Shown here: positions 8,649 through 17,699 of the stretch, in pieces
How the letters are laid out: each line of letters opens with the position of its first letter
How positions within the stretch are numbered: the stretch's first letter is position 1
Origin: CADEDV01 sp964437415
Lineage (GTDB): Bacteria > Bacteroidota > Bacteroidia > Chitinophagales > Chitinophagaceae
Length of the DNA stretch: 64,000 nucleotides
Assembly (NCBI GenBank): GCA_964437415.1
Contig: CAYTGN010000001.1
Location: forward strand, 124,001-188,000
Direction: 5' to 3'
Position numbers and translations under genes: made by a program
The notes under the pieces: generated by a model
What the model was told of the DNA's origin: nothing
The model's input: only the letters and a program-made list of their open reading frames with translations
Databases searched by the model: none

Positions 8649-10415
8649 TTAAAATTCAAGTTTGTAAACGTTGTTTGTATACACTGGCCTACACCCCATC
8701 GGGATGGGGATACAGCCAATTTGTCCTCCTGCGATATACACAACATTGTTGTATTCAATCACGGTGGCTCCCGGTCTGATGACTTCTGGCAGAATACCAA
8801 CAGACCATTGGTATAGAACCGGGTCATAGATGTCAAATCGGTTGGAGCCGGGAAAAATGAATACCAGTTTCCCGTTCTTTCTTACAATGACAGGACGATA
8901 AGTGGATTTCTGCGATAAGCTGGCGGTGGTACTGATACCTGTATTAATATCTCTTATCTCCACCCGGCAATCCTCCCCTGCAACCCAGTAGATTTTATGC
9001 TGATCAACTATTCCTGATAATCCCCCTTTGAGAAAGGAAAGACTGGAAGTTGACCAAGAATTGCTGGCCTGGTCAAAGATATCAATCCTCGAACTTGGGG
9101 CATATTCAGTAGCTCCTCCGGCAAAATAAATTTTGTTATTTATTGCGAGCCCGCAAATAGCAGTCCTTGCCTCACTCAGGATACCGCTTGTCCAACTATT
9201 AGCGGAAAGAGAAAAGATTTCAACCATATCTGTAATGTTACCCGGAAAGAAATCTGAGGATATTTCTGAACCTCCGGCCACCATTACAGTATCACCCATT
9301 GCCACTGCAGACACCAGAGTTTTGGGAATACTTAATTGAGTCCGTGACCAATTGTTCGTGACGACATCATAGATATCAATATTTGAAAAGTAGTCAGAAT
9401 AATAATAACCGCCACCGGCAAAAATGATTTTACTGTTTGAGCTGGCTGCAGCAATTGAAGTGCGGCCCTTACTTAAAGAGCTGCCTGACCAGCTTTGAGT
9501 AGATATGTCAAAAATGTCAACTACGGCTGACTCCCCAGAGCTAGAATATCCACCGGCAAACACTATTTTATGACCGGCTGCTTCGGCTGCAACATCGGCA
9601 CGTGGAACAGAAAGATTAGCAAAATGAATCAACTGGGCAATCACCTGGGGTCTTGTTGAAACGTTACAGGATATGATAGGTGAAATAACGTTGACTACTA
9701 CTGTGTCTACATCACTAAGGCCACCGGCATCAGATACTCGCAATTCAAACCAATACACTCCCTCTTCAAGGTTTGCAGCATGGGTCTGTGCAGCATTGGC
9801 ATTGCTGATCGTGTATGCCTGCGGCCCTGAAATTTTGGTCCACAAATAGCTTACAATGTTATTATCGGGATCTGATGAGTTGCTGCCGTTTAGATAGGCT
9901 GCATTCGTTGGCAACACGATCTGTATATCCGGCCCGGCATCGGCAACGGGAGGCCGGTTGGGCAGCGCAGGGTCATTTACCAATACTTGCACAGTATCAA
10001 TATCAGAGAGTCCTTTATCATCCGTTACTTTTAAAACAAAAGAATATGCTCCCTGCGTTAGGACGGCTATTATAGTTTGCGGGCTACCGGGTGTCCTGAT
10101 TATAGAAGAAGCAGGGCCTGAAATCTTCGACCATAAATAATTGCTGATAGATCCGTCTGGATCACTTGAATTACTTCCATCCAATAAAACACTATCTAAC
10201 GGTAAATTGATGATAACGTCTGGCCCTGTCCTTGCCACCGGGGGTTTGTTTTCATTCATACACCATTCACAGGAAATTTCTCTCTGGCACGATGGAAAAA
10301 GAAAGAGTATTGATATTGCCAGCATACAGGATAAGACACGAACAGGATTATACCTTATCCTGTAGGCGGCAGTTAGGATGTTTGTATAAAATGACGTATG
10401 ATCTTTCTCAGCCAT
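8649..10415 (-). CDS. PKD and kelch repeat lipoprotein C
   Basis: 588 residues. The N-terminal hydrophobic stretch MLAISILFLFPS-C43 is a lipoprotein signal; a start at the Met at 10325 would shorten the n-region and is equally possible. Cys43 is followed by QREISCEWC-x-NENKPP, mirroring the CAKETSCENC-x-NEN sequence of lipoprotein A. Two PKD-like modules (about 55-245) precede a kelch propeller with recurring DIFD and (F/V)AGG motifs. Module 2 and part of module 1 are almost identical at DNA level to lipoprotein A. A and C are therefore paralogues flanking B and the small lipoprotein in one run. Confidence 0.85.
   Translation of the reverse strand: MAEKDHTSFYTNILTAAYRIRYNPVRVLSCMLAISILFLFPSCQREISCEWCMNENKPPVARTGPDVIINLPLDSVLLDGSNSSDPDGSISNYLWSKISGPASSIIRTPGSPQTIIAVLTQGAYSFVLKVTDDKGLSDIDTVQVLVNDPALPNRPPVADAGPDIQIVLPTNAAYLNGSNSSDPDNNIVSYLWTKISGPQAYTISNANAAQTHAANLEEGVYWFELRVSDAGGLSDVDTVVVNVISPIISCNVSTRPQVIAQLIHFANLSVPRADVAAEAAGHKIVFAGGYSSSGESAVVDIFDISTQSWSGSSLSKGRTSIAAASSNSKIIFAGGGYYYSDYFSNIDIYDVVTNNWSRTQLSIPKTLVSAVAMGDTVMVAGGSEISSDFFPGNITDMVEIFSLSANSWTSGILSEARTAICGLAINNKIYFAGGATEYAPSSRIDIFDQASNSWSTSSLSFLKGGLSGIVDQHKIYWVAGEDCRVEIRDINTGISTTASLSQKSTYRPVIVRKNGKLVFIFPGSNRFDIYDPVLYQWSVGILPEVIRPGATVIEYNNVVYIAGGQIGCIPIPMGCRPVYTNNVYKLEF
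9795..10046. repeat. 252-bp near-identical repeat, copy 2
   Basis: Partner of 6241-6492 (direct orientation, offset 3554 bases, two mismatches by eye). Recombination between the copies would delete about 3.55 kb and fuse lipoproteins C and A in frame, removing lipoprotein B and the small lipoprotein. Confidence 0.9.
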
Positions 10416-10456
10416 TTGAAATGCTTTGCTTTCGTTGAAACATTTTCTTTATCGCA

Positions 10457-11905
10457 TCACTGTTGTTCTTTTAATGATTGCCTGGCAACCCACTCACCGA
10501 TATCTCTTCCTAAATTCTCACCATCCATACAGGCTTTGCGGAAATGATAGCCCACATAAATTCTCGACAATGAATTTTCCCTGGCCGCCTTTGACAGGCT
10601 TGAAAAATGTCTGGTATGTCCCGGCAATGTGGTGCTTTGCAGCGAAAAGGAGATATTGTCTCTGCCAAATAATCGTTTCAGCAATTCTGCTGCTGCGCCT
10701 CCCGCTGTGGCATGTGCAGAGGGATGATCGGCTACAGGTGGTGTGGGGAAAACCAGCACCTGCCAGTTTGGGTCTCCGGTGGTATGGGGGTTTCCATCAG
10801 TATCACCCAGGTGAATGGCTGAAACAGGTCTCCAGAAAAAGTGAATCATTTTTGCCTTCAGGCAGGCTATATAAGCGTCAGCTTCCGCCATTTGCAATAA
10901 GGCCAGCACCCTGGCAGTTTTCCAGGCATCCAGTTTTTTTTGCATAATAATGGAACGGGCCACTTTGTTCCATCCATAAGGAGAACTTTCCACCCAGAAT
11001 TTGGCAATGTTTTCTTGTTCCTGGGTGCGTCCATTGGCACCAGTGCAGGTGGCGCAACCCAAACGTTTCACTTCATTATAGTCAGCTGTATATTTTGCAC
11101 TGTTGATTGCATAGGGAGCAGGAACGGTGAATTGTGTGCTGCTCTTCAATCCAAAAGTAGTTACATCACCCCAGCCGGGAGAATCGTAAAATCCACTGAA
11201 GGGAGGTGAGGGCAACGGAAAAGGAGGAACTGTAAACGGGAAATAAAAGCGGTATTGCCCCGGCTGGGTTCCTTCTGTTACCGGGAACATTGCGTTTGCA
11301 ATACCATCATTATTTCTTTTTTGAATAATAGCCTGTGCGGCAGCACTGCCCAGGGCAATGCCTTTTGTTTTTGCATCACCATTCGGACTCTTATTCAGTG
11401 ATTCTGTCAAAAGGTTCTGGATATAAGTCTGAACAGGTTGCGGGGTTACAAATGCCGGCGGGTTTAGCTGGTTAAAGAAGGCCACGATTACATCATGTGC
11501 CGCCTGGGCAACTGCTACATCAGGATCAGCTTTCTTTTCTCTTTTGTTTTTCAATGCATATGTTCTGTATTTTGGAACGATGCTGTTCAGTGCATCATGC
11601 ATGGCAATATTTACCATTGCATAATACCGGCTTTCAATGAATGGCGGAATGGGAGGCTCGGGAACAGCCGCTTGCGTTTGCTGAACCACATAGGTGGCGG
11701 CTTCATTCCATAAAAGAACCATTGCCTGCTTTGTGGTACCCCAGCCATGACCTTTTTTGTCAAACTGATCCACTTGTTCTGTTTCAGTAACCTCTAAAGT
11801 TTCACTGGTTTCTTTTTTACAGGAAATCCAGGTCAGTGCAAGCAGCATGATCATCATACAACGGTTAAGAATTGTTGCCCGGCTGAAATAGTTTGATGGT
11901 TTCAT
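10457..11905 (-). CDS. Vanadium-type haloperoxidase / PAP2-superfamily lipoprotein
   Basis: 482 residues. The three-part phosphatase/vanadate motif is complete: K352-x6-R359-P360 (KMIHFFWRP), PSAH at 395-398 (haloperoxidases have PSGH) and S447-R448-x5-H454 (SRIYVGYHF). In vanadium haloperoxidases the last His ligates vanadate; acid phosphatases of the same fold use it as nucleophile. Total length and motif placement near the C-terminus favour the haloperoxidase-like family, but Ala replaces Gly in PSGH, so phosphatase activity remains possible. The N-terminus ends ISC-KKE, a likely lipoprotein signal. First gene of the minus-strand lipoprotein run, 41 bases before lipoprotein C. Confidence 0.85.
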   Translation of the reverse strand: MKPSNYFSRATILNRCMMIMLLALTWISCKKETSETLEVTETEQVDQFDKKGHGWGTTKQAMVLLWNEAATYVVQQTQAAVPEPPIPPFIESRYYAMVNIAMHDALNSIVPKYRTYALKNKREKKADPDVAVAQAAHDVIVAFFNQLNPPAFVTPQPVQTYIQNLLTESLNKSPNGDAKTKGIALGSAAAQAIIQKRNNDGIANAMFPVTEGTQPGQYRFYFPFTVPPFPLPSPPFSGFYDSPGWGDVTTFGLKSSTQFTVPAPYAINSAKYTADYNEVKRLGCATCTGANGRTQEQENIAKFWVESSPYGWNKVARSIIMQKKLDAWKTARVLALLQMAEADAYIACLKAKMIHFFWRPVSAIHLGDTDGNPHTTGDPNWQVLVFPTPPVADHPSAHATAGGAAAELLKRLFGRDNISFSLQSTTLPGHTRHFSSLSKAARENSLSRIYVGYHFRKACMDGENLGRDIGEWVARQSLKEQQ

Positions 11906-12159
11906 AATAGTAAATTTTGTGTGAGATAAATTATTTTGCTACTATATGAGCCAACTTCAAGATAAAGGCAATAAAAACTGGAAAAAAACCTAATCGCTAT
12001 AGTGCAGCCTGGCCTGAAATACAGCAACAAAAGAAGATAAATGCTGGCTGTAGCCGTAAGCAAACTTTCGTCGTGAAATGAGGTTGTCTGTCTTTGCGCA
12101 GATTTTCCGGAATAAATTATCCCGGATAAACATTAATTTGTAATGACAACTCAATACGA

Positions 12160-13272
12160 ATGGAAAGCTACAGGGAAAACCCTTTTGTGTTTTCTGATAA
12201 ATACCGGGTGTGGCGTCACCTGGCATTCTGGATTGCCCACATTCTGATCTTTTCATTCTTATTCAAATCCCCTGAACATTCCTATTGGGAAATGCATTTG
12301 TTGTCTGCAGTATGGGTGCCTGCTTTTATCTTATATAGCTACCCGATCATGTATTGGATGATTCCCCGGTACCTGTTGCAGGGAAAGTTTGCGAGGTTTT
12401 CAGTGTGGTTGCTGGTTTGGGCTATTGGAGGATATTTTTTCAATTACTTTTTCAGGACAACGGTGCTTTTCCCGATATCTGACTTATTTGGCTATAAGGC
12501 GGCTAATAAAAATCCATGGGCTACCAACAGCTATCTTTCCATGAATGTGATGGCCGGGTTTGGATGCATGATTGTATTGTTTAAGTACTGGATGCTGAAA
12601 CAAAAGGAATACCTGTCTGCTGAAAGAGAAAAGGCAAAGGCAGAATTGCAACTGCTGAAAGCCCAGATTCATCCGCATTTCTTGTTTAATACCCTCAACA
12701 ATATTTATGCTTTTTCTCTTAAAGGATCTGACAAAACTCCGGTCATGATCACCAGGCTTTCCTCGCTGCTTAGTTATATCTTGTATGATTGCAAAAGCAA
12801 TGAAGTGCTGCTCGAGAATGAGATTGAGGTCATGAAAAATTATATTGACCTGGAAAAGGAACGTTATGGAAACAAACTGGAAGTCTCGGTCAATATTGAG
12901 GGAGAGGTGCAGGGAAAATACATCGCTCCTTTATTGCTGCTTCCCTTTATTGAAAATGCATTCAAACACGGCACTTCAGCACAACTGGACAATCCCTGGC
13001 TGAGTATTGATATTGCTGTAAAGAATTCCTTGTTACAATGCAAAATTGTAAATAGCAAGAATGAGCACACAGGAACAAGCCAGCCGGGAATCGGAATTGA
13101 AAACGTCCGGAAACGCCTTTCTTATTTATATAAGGATAAGCATGAGTTAAAGCTGAGCGATGAAGGAAATTTTTTTGTAGTTTCATTGATGCTGGAGCTG
13201 AGACCGGCAGCGATTTCGCAAAGCCGGCCAGGACGAGTAACGGGAAGTTTTGCTGAAAATTCTCCTGTATGA
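12160..13272 (+). CDS. LytS/YehU-type sensor histidine kinase
   Basis: 370 residues. Four hydrophobic segments fill residues 20-145 (no large sensor domain), followed by a short coiled linker and the His_kinase fold: LKAQIHPHFLFNTLNNI with the phospho-acceptor His, LLPFIENAFKHG as N-box and GIGIENVRKRLSYLY as G-box region. It autophosphorylates and passes phosphate to the regulator that follows; its stop codon overlaps the next start (ATGA), indicating translational coupling. Divergent from the haloperoxidase-lipoprotein run, with a 254-base intergenic region between them. Confidence 0.92.
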   Translation: MESYRENPFVFSDKYRVWRHLAFWIAHILIFSFLFKSPEHSYWEMHLLSAVWVPAFILYSYPIMYWMIPRYLLQGKFARFSVWLLVWAIGGYFFNYFFRTTVLFPISDLFGYKAANKNPWATNSYLSMNVMAGFGCMIVLFKYWMLKQKEYLSAEREKAKAELQLLKAQIHPHFLFNTLNNIYAFSLKGSDKTPVMITRLSSLLSYILYDCKSNEVLLENEIEVMKNYIDLEKERYGNKLEVSVNIEGEVQGKYIAPLLLLPFIENAFKHGTSAQLDNPWLSIDIAVKNSLLQCKIVNSKNEHTGTSQPGIGIENVRKRLSYLYKDKHELKLSDEGNFFVVSLMLELRPAAISQSRPGRVTGSFAENSPV

Positions 13273-13982
13273 AAATTCAATGCATGCTTGTAGACGATGA
13301 GCCTCCTGCTTTAGAGGTCCTGGAATCTTACATTTCAAACGTCAGCGGTTTTGAAGTGGCGGCCTGTTGTAAAAATGCACTGGAGGCCCTGGATATTTTA
13401 TATGAAAAAAATATTGATCTCATCTTCCTGGATATCCAGATGCCAAAGCTGATAGGCATTGATTTTTTAAAGAGCCTGGCCAACCCCCCGAAAGTAATAT
13501 TTGTAACGGCCTACCGCGACTATGCACTCGAAGGCTATGAGCTGGATGCGTTGGATTACCTTGTAAAGCCTGTTACATTTGAACGATTTCTTAGAGCAGT
13601 GCACAAGGTGAAAAGAGTAATGGGACAGGAGGTGGCGACCGTTGTACCGGAGTATAAAGGAAACCCGGATGCCTTCGTGTATGTAAAGGTTAACAAGGCA
13701 ATGCAGAAAATATTGATCAGTGAGGTATTGTATATTGAGAGCTGGAAGGATTATGTAAAAATATTTCTCACAACAGGGGAGAATATCATGGCCCGTCAAT
13801 CAATCAGTTCCATGGAAAACATGCTGTCATCACATCATTTTTTGAGAGTGCACCGGTCCTATATGATTTCTATGAGCAAAATAACAGGCTATAACAATAG
13901 TGAGATCCTGATAGCCGAAAAGCAGATCCCGATAGGACGGTTATACAAGCAACAGGTGATGGAGGCTATCGGCTCAAAGTAG
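13269..13982 (+). CDS. LytTR response regulator
   Basis: 237 residues: an N-terminal receiver (VDDEP acidic pair, phospho-acceptor Asp55 in LIFLDIQMP, Lys in DYLVKPV) and a C-terminal LytTR DNA-binding domain (ILYIESWKDYVKIFL, FLRVHRSYMISM). The product is a cytoplasmic transcription factor that normally binds paired direct repeats about 21 bp apart. Cognate of the kinase it overlaps by 4 bases. Its stop codon lies 2 bases from that of the converging TonB receptor gene. Likely targets are the flanking receptor and lipoprotein genes, but no convincing site was found. Confidence 0.93.
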   Translation: MKIQCMLVDDEPPALEVLESYISNVSGFEVAACCKNALEALDILYEKNIDLIFLDIQMPKLIGIDFLKSLANPPKVIFVTAYRDYALEGYELDALDYLVKPVTFERFLRAVHKVKRVMGQEVATVVPEYKGNPDAFVYVKVNKAMQKILISEVLYIESWKDYVKIFLTTGENIMARQSISSMENMLSSHHFLRVHRSYMISMSKITGYNNSEILIAEKQIPIGRLYKQQVMEAIGSK

Positions 13983-13984
13983 GT

Positions 13985-16900
13985 TTATTGAAGATTTATT
14001 CTGATGCCAAGCTGGCTGATCCACCTGGCGCTGCTGCCGGGGGCTGTACTGGATTGAATTGACCACGGTTTTCCTTCCACCGGAATGAACTGGTATTGCG
14101 GTGTCAGCGTGGTAAAATCGGTAAAACCGGCAAACTGGATAAGCCGGTAATTATCCCCGGGCATTAAATAGATCCGACCCCAGCTTTTGTTCAGCATATT
14201 GGTAAAATTGAAAACATCATACAGTAAACTGAACTGGAATTCTTTTTTTCTTGTCTTTATTTTAAAATCCTGGCGAATGCGCAGATCAAGAATGTGTGAA
14301 AACGGAAGTCTTGTCCCATTTCTTTCAGCAAATTGGCCACGGTGATTGCGCAGGTATTTGTCTTGCTCAATAAAATTATTCAGCAATTCTTTTTGTTTTT
14401 CAGGGCTGTAACTGATTCCATTTATTGTGAGCGGAAGATAGACCATATTGTTCAGCTCGGACTGAGTTGGGATATATACCAGGTCAGCATTGGATTGACC
14501 GCCATTATCATTGATCATGCTGCCATTATACACGTAGCTGAAAGGTGAACCTGACTGACTAGTATAGAATAGTGATACGATAGTTGACCATTTACCTAAA
14601 TTGATTTTTTGTGTAACACTTGTAATGATTCTGTGTCCAGGGCTGAAGTCAGATCTTGTCCTTACGGCCCTATTTTTTCCATTCACTGTTTCTGTTTGTG
14701 TCCATTGGCTGAAATTGTCATTGGAGGTTCCGTTTGGATCATGTATTGCTTTTGAATCTCCAAAACTGTATGCAGCGTTAACAAACAGGTTATTCTTAAA
14801 TGACTTTGAAACAGACAAAGTAAAATTATACGCATATCCTTTTTGCTGATGGTTGTTTGCCAGCAGGTTAATAATATTATACGGGTTGCCACCAGGCAAT
14901 GATATTAATTCGGGATTGTTGGTTAGTGAATAAACGAGCCGGCTGTCAGGCAGTGCTGATGCCCTTGCCGGCGGCAGCAGGTTAATATTTCTGTACCTGT
15001 TTTCATGAATGTTTTTTGTGAAAATCACTTCTGCAGTTCCACTCCAGCCATTCTGAAATATTTTTTCCGCTGAAATGGATGTTCGGAATACAGACGGGAA
15101 CCTGTAGTGACGTGTCATCAGCACTTTGTTTCCTTTGGAAGTTTCCGGATCAATGCCCAGCGATTGAAGATCAGGCTGGTCATAGGGGTTTGGATTAAAG
15201 CGGAGTCCAAAAGCAGCCGGGTTAATATTCAGGTTGAAACTGTTAACAGCATAAACCTGCGAAGCCCAGACATTCAAAATGCGGCCTGTAAAAAAACCGG
15301 CGCCACCGCGAAGGGTTAGTTTTTTGTCGGCAGTGTTATATTGAAATGCGGTACGTGGCGAAAGCTGCCAGGCAGTTTTTATCGTGTGGCCCGACCTGGC
15401 ATCTTCAATATCATAGTATTTTCTTATTTCTGGTAGCGCCACCGTATTAAAAAAAACATCTTCTTTATAGGTAAAGGGTAATGAATTGCCATCCACTCGT
15501 ATTCCGAAAATGATCTTCAGTTTTTCAGTAGCCTGCAATTCATTGTTGATAAATGCACCAAGATGTAGTGAATTAAAGCGAGAGGCAGCAGCTGTATGAT
15601 CATTCCTCGGGTTATCCACCAATGAAATATTCCGCACATATCGACTTGCATAATTGTCTATCATAAAATCAGGCAGACTGCGATACTGGTACTGTCCAAA
15701 ATAATTGCCCAGGGCTACATCTGTTATTTTTGAAAGACCCATATCTATGCCTGCGCTTATTGCCTGTTTATTTTTTACAAACCGGGCTATATTCAGCAAG
15801 CTGACTTCTGTTGCTTTGAAAATATTTAGTTGGCCGGTTCCGTTACTGCCAAATGTGATAGTGGCCGGGCCATCATTGATTGTTACTACCGGGAAAGGCT
15901 GGCCGATGATTTCCCGGTCCGTTACATCATTGTTATACGTAATCAGTAACCGGTTACTTACCTGCTTCTTAAAATATTTCTTCCATTCAAACGAAAGGGA
16001 GTGTGTAACCGTGGGAATACTGAAACGATTATTTGAAAACCGGATCATGGTACTGCCATTCTGATTTTGCGGGGTTTCCCTCACTGCATTGTTATAGCGA
16101 TAGCTAAGGGTCATTTTATTGCTGGTGCTGGGATTCCAGTCGAGTTTGACGATGAATCGGCTGGCCTTTAAATCATTACTTGAATGAAGGAATGAACCCG
16201 GTTCATAACCAAATCTACTGCGCAGTGTGCTGGCCAGTTCAGTGAGTTGCTGCATTGTACTAACACCCCGGTATTCTGAAAAAGCGAAGGGCTGAGGCTG
16301 TTGTTCTTGTTGTATTTCGGAAAGGAAGAAATAGAATAATTTGTTTTTTACCAGGGGGCCGCTGGTCCAGATGCCTGATGTTTGATTATGAAAATCACTG
16401 AGTCTGGTTCTTTGCCATGAACCCGGGTTGCCGGGTACCTCCACCGGCAAGGATGATCTGCCGGCCATCTTTTCATTTCTGAAAAAATACCATGCGGAAG
16501 ACTGGAAACGGTTAGTGCCAGACCGGGTGATGGCATTAATAGTTCCTCCTGTAAAATGACTGTATTGGACATCAAATGGGGAGAGAGAGACATTAATTTG
16601 TTCTATTGCCTCAATTGAAATCGGAGGAGAGTTGGTTTGTCCGCCACTTATGCCACTTATAGCAAGTCCAAGCATGTCATTATAATTCGACCCATCAATA
16701 TAGAAGGCATTGAATTTGTTATTTTGCCCGGCTAATGATATCATGCCATCACCATTGGTTCTGGCTTGCGGTACCAGCCTGATATAATCCTGCAGATTGC
16801 GGGAGATAGATGGCAAGGAGAGTATTTTTTCATTGGAAATATTAGTTTCCAGGCCCCTTACTGCTACAGCCTGTTTCATGCCGGTTATTTCTACATTACT

Positions 16901-17290
16901 AAGGGTGGTGTTCAATTTGTTTAACAGGAATACAGAAAAATTATCAGCCTGTATGGCAGAATAAAAATGAGGATTTGAATTGTTGATGAATAACCCTGTT
17001 TGGGAAAGTGCAGAAAAACCTGTGTGACTGATGGTAATTGAATAAGGCCCCCCGGGTCGGATATTAAAAAAATGAAAAATCCCTTTTTCGTTTGTTATGC
17101 TGTTATAAATATTTTTTGTAGGCACATGCAACAAGGTTATAGTGGCATATGGTAATACCTCATTGCTTTCTGTCTTCACCAAACCTGACACATGACTATT
17201 GGTTTCCTGCCCGGCAACCATTTGACTCCACCACAGTGAGAGCAGGATTATTCCCCGCCATGCTATGACAATATTTCTAAACCGTATCAT
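13985..17290 (-). CDS. TonB-dependent receptor with N-terminal carboxypeptidase-like domain
   Basis: 1101 residues. A signal peptide ends at about residue 27 (MVAGQ). A carboxypeptidase regulatory-like beta-sandwich follows (VSGLVKTESNEVLPYATITL), then a plug domain (AVAVRGLETNISNEKI, NNKFNAFYIDGSNYND) and a long beta-barrel ending in a run with ISQLGIRINLQ. The overall form resembles Oar-like outer-membrane receptors rather than SusC, and no SusD partner is adjacent. Substrate unknown. It faces the LytTR regulator tail to tail. Upstream, at 17364-17376, is an inverted repeat TTTGT-CGA-ACAAA that could be an operator. Confidence 0.9.
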   Translation of the reverse strand: MIRFRNIVIAWRGIILLSLWWSQMVAGQETNSHVSGLVKTESNEVLPYATITLLHVPTKNIYNSITNEKGIFHFFNIRPGGPYSITISHTGFSALSQTGLFINNSNPHFYSAIQADNFSVFLLNKLNTTLSNVEITGMKQAVAVRGLETNISNEKILSLPSISRNLQDYIRLVPQARTNGDGMISLAGQNNKFNAFYIDGSNYNDMLGLAISGISGGQTNSPPISIEAIEQINVSLSPFDVQYSHFTGGTINAITRSGTNRFQSSAWYFFRNEKMAGRSSLPVEVPGNPGSWQRTRLSDFHNQTSGIWTSGPLVKNKLFYFFLSEIQQEQQPQPFAFSEYRGVSTMQQLTELASTLRSRFGYEPGSFLHSSNDLKASRFIVKLDWNPSTSNKMTLSYRYNNAVRETPQNQNGSTMIRFSNNRFSIPTVTHSLSFEWKKYFKKQVSNRLLITYNNDVTDREIIGQPFPVVTINDGPATITFGSNGTGQLNIFKATEVSLLNIARFVKNKQAISAGIDMGLSKITDVALGNYFGQYQYRSLPDFMIDNYASRYVRNISLVDNPRNDHTAAASRFNSLHLGAFINNELQATEKLKIIFGIRVDGNSLPFTYKEDVFFNTVALPEIRKYYDIEDARSGHTIKTAWQLSPRTAFQYNTADKKLTLRGGAGFFTGRILNVWASQVYAVNSFNLNINPAAFGLRFNPNPYDQPDLQSLGIDPETSKGNKVLMTRHYRFPSVFRTSISAEKIFQNGWSGTAEVIFTKNIHENRYRNINLLPPARASALPDSRLVYSLTNNPELISLPGGNPYNIINLLANNHQQKGYAYNFTLSVSKSFKNNLFVNAAYSFGDSKAIHDPNGTSNDNFSQWTQTETVNGKNRAVRTRSDFSPGHRIITSVTQKINLGKWSTIVSLFYTSQSGSPFSYVYNGSMINDNGGQSNADLVYIPTQSELNNMVYLPLTINGISYSPEKQKELLNNFIEQDKYLRNHRGQFAERNGTRLPFSHILDLRIRQDFKIKTRKKEFQFSLLYDVFNFTNMLNKSWGRIYLMPGDNYRLIQFAGFTDFTTLTPQYQFIPVEGKPWSIQSSTAPGSSARWISQLGIRINLQ

Positions 17291-17460
17291 GGCAGTAAAT
17301 GGCCGGTTTTTTCGACCATAAGCTACAAAAAATGCCTTTTCAGTTAATCAGGAAAATCTGTTGTTTGTCGAACAAATATGTTATTGGTCGTATAGAATGG
17401 AAGCAGGTGTTAGAAAAGCATTTTCAGGCTTTCTGTTGTGTAAACCCTTTTATCCAGATC

Positions 17461-17610
17461 AAAATTGAAGAAAGCAAAATGGGTGCTTTCTTCAAAGAAC
17501 AAGCACTCACGGCCAAGGCTTTTGTAAAAGATGCCGGCAAATCAGTGGAGCAGTACCTGAAAGAGAACGGTGATGTGAAGGTGACTGAGTTCAGGAGAGT
17601 AGCATTAGGA
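17461..17610 (+). pseudogene. Detached copy of the tsf 3' end (EF-Ts residues 229-278)
   Basis: 50 codons align without gaps to tsf 4749-4898: KIEESKMGAFFKEQ...VEQYLKENGDVKV...RRVALG. I count 20 differences in 150 bases (about 87% identity), many at third positions, the pattern of two once-functional orthologous copies. Similarity stops upstream of 17461; the tsf stop codon position reads TAT, so the frame runs on. There is no start or N-terminal part, so it cannot make EF-Ts. It sits directly after the TonB receptor promoter region and is followed by its own hairpin, as tsf is. The open frame 17299-17835 that contains it is not a real gene. Confidence 0.88.
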
Positions 17611-17639
17611 TATTTACGGAATATTCTTATTTGCAATAA

Positions 17640-17682
17640 ACAAAAGATATTATCTTACAATAAGATAACATCTTTTGTTTTC
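17640..17682 (+). terminator. hairpin after the tsf fragment
   Basis: An 18-bp stem with one mismatch (17640-17657 with 17661-17678, ACAAAAGAT/ATCTTTTGT ends) and a 3-base loop is followed by TTTTC. Its place, 30 bases after the tsf-like end, parallels the terminator after the real tsf. It can also stop the converging minus-strand gene at 17700. Confidence 0.75.
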
Positions 17683-17699
17683 ACATTGTACAACTATGG

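Noticed and set aside
12120..12160. CAACTCAA at 12147 as a LytTR-type site for the first two-component pair
   Set aside because: A single unit only 13 bases before the start codon, with no partner 20-21 bases away.
11990..12256. 88-codon minus-strand frame between the haloperoxidase and kinase genes
   Set aside because: Overlaps the kinase start antisense and has no recognisable features.
17329..17391. CGACCATAA and TTATTGGTCG flanking the TonB receptor promoter as insertion-element ends
   Set aside because: The match is imperfect, there is no transposase, and the inner sequence is only 44 bases; at most an operator.
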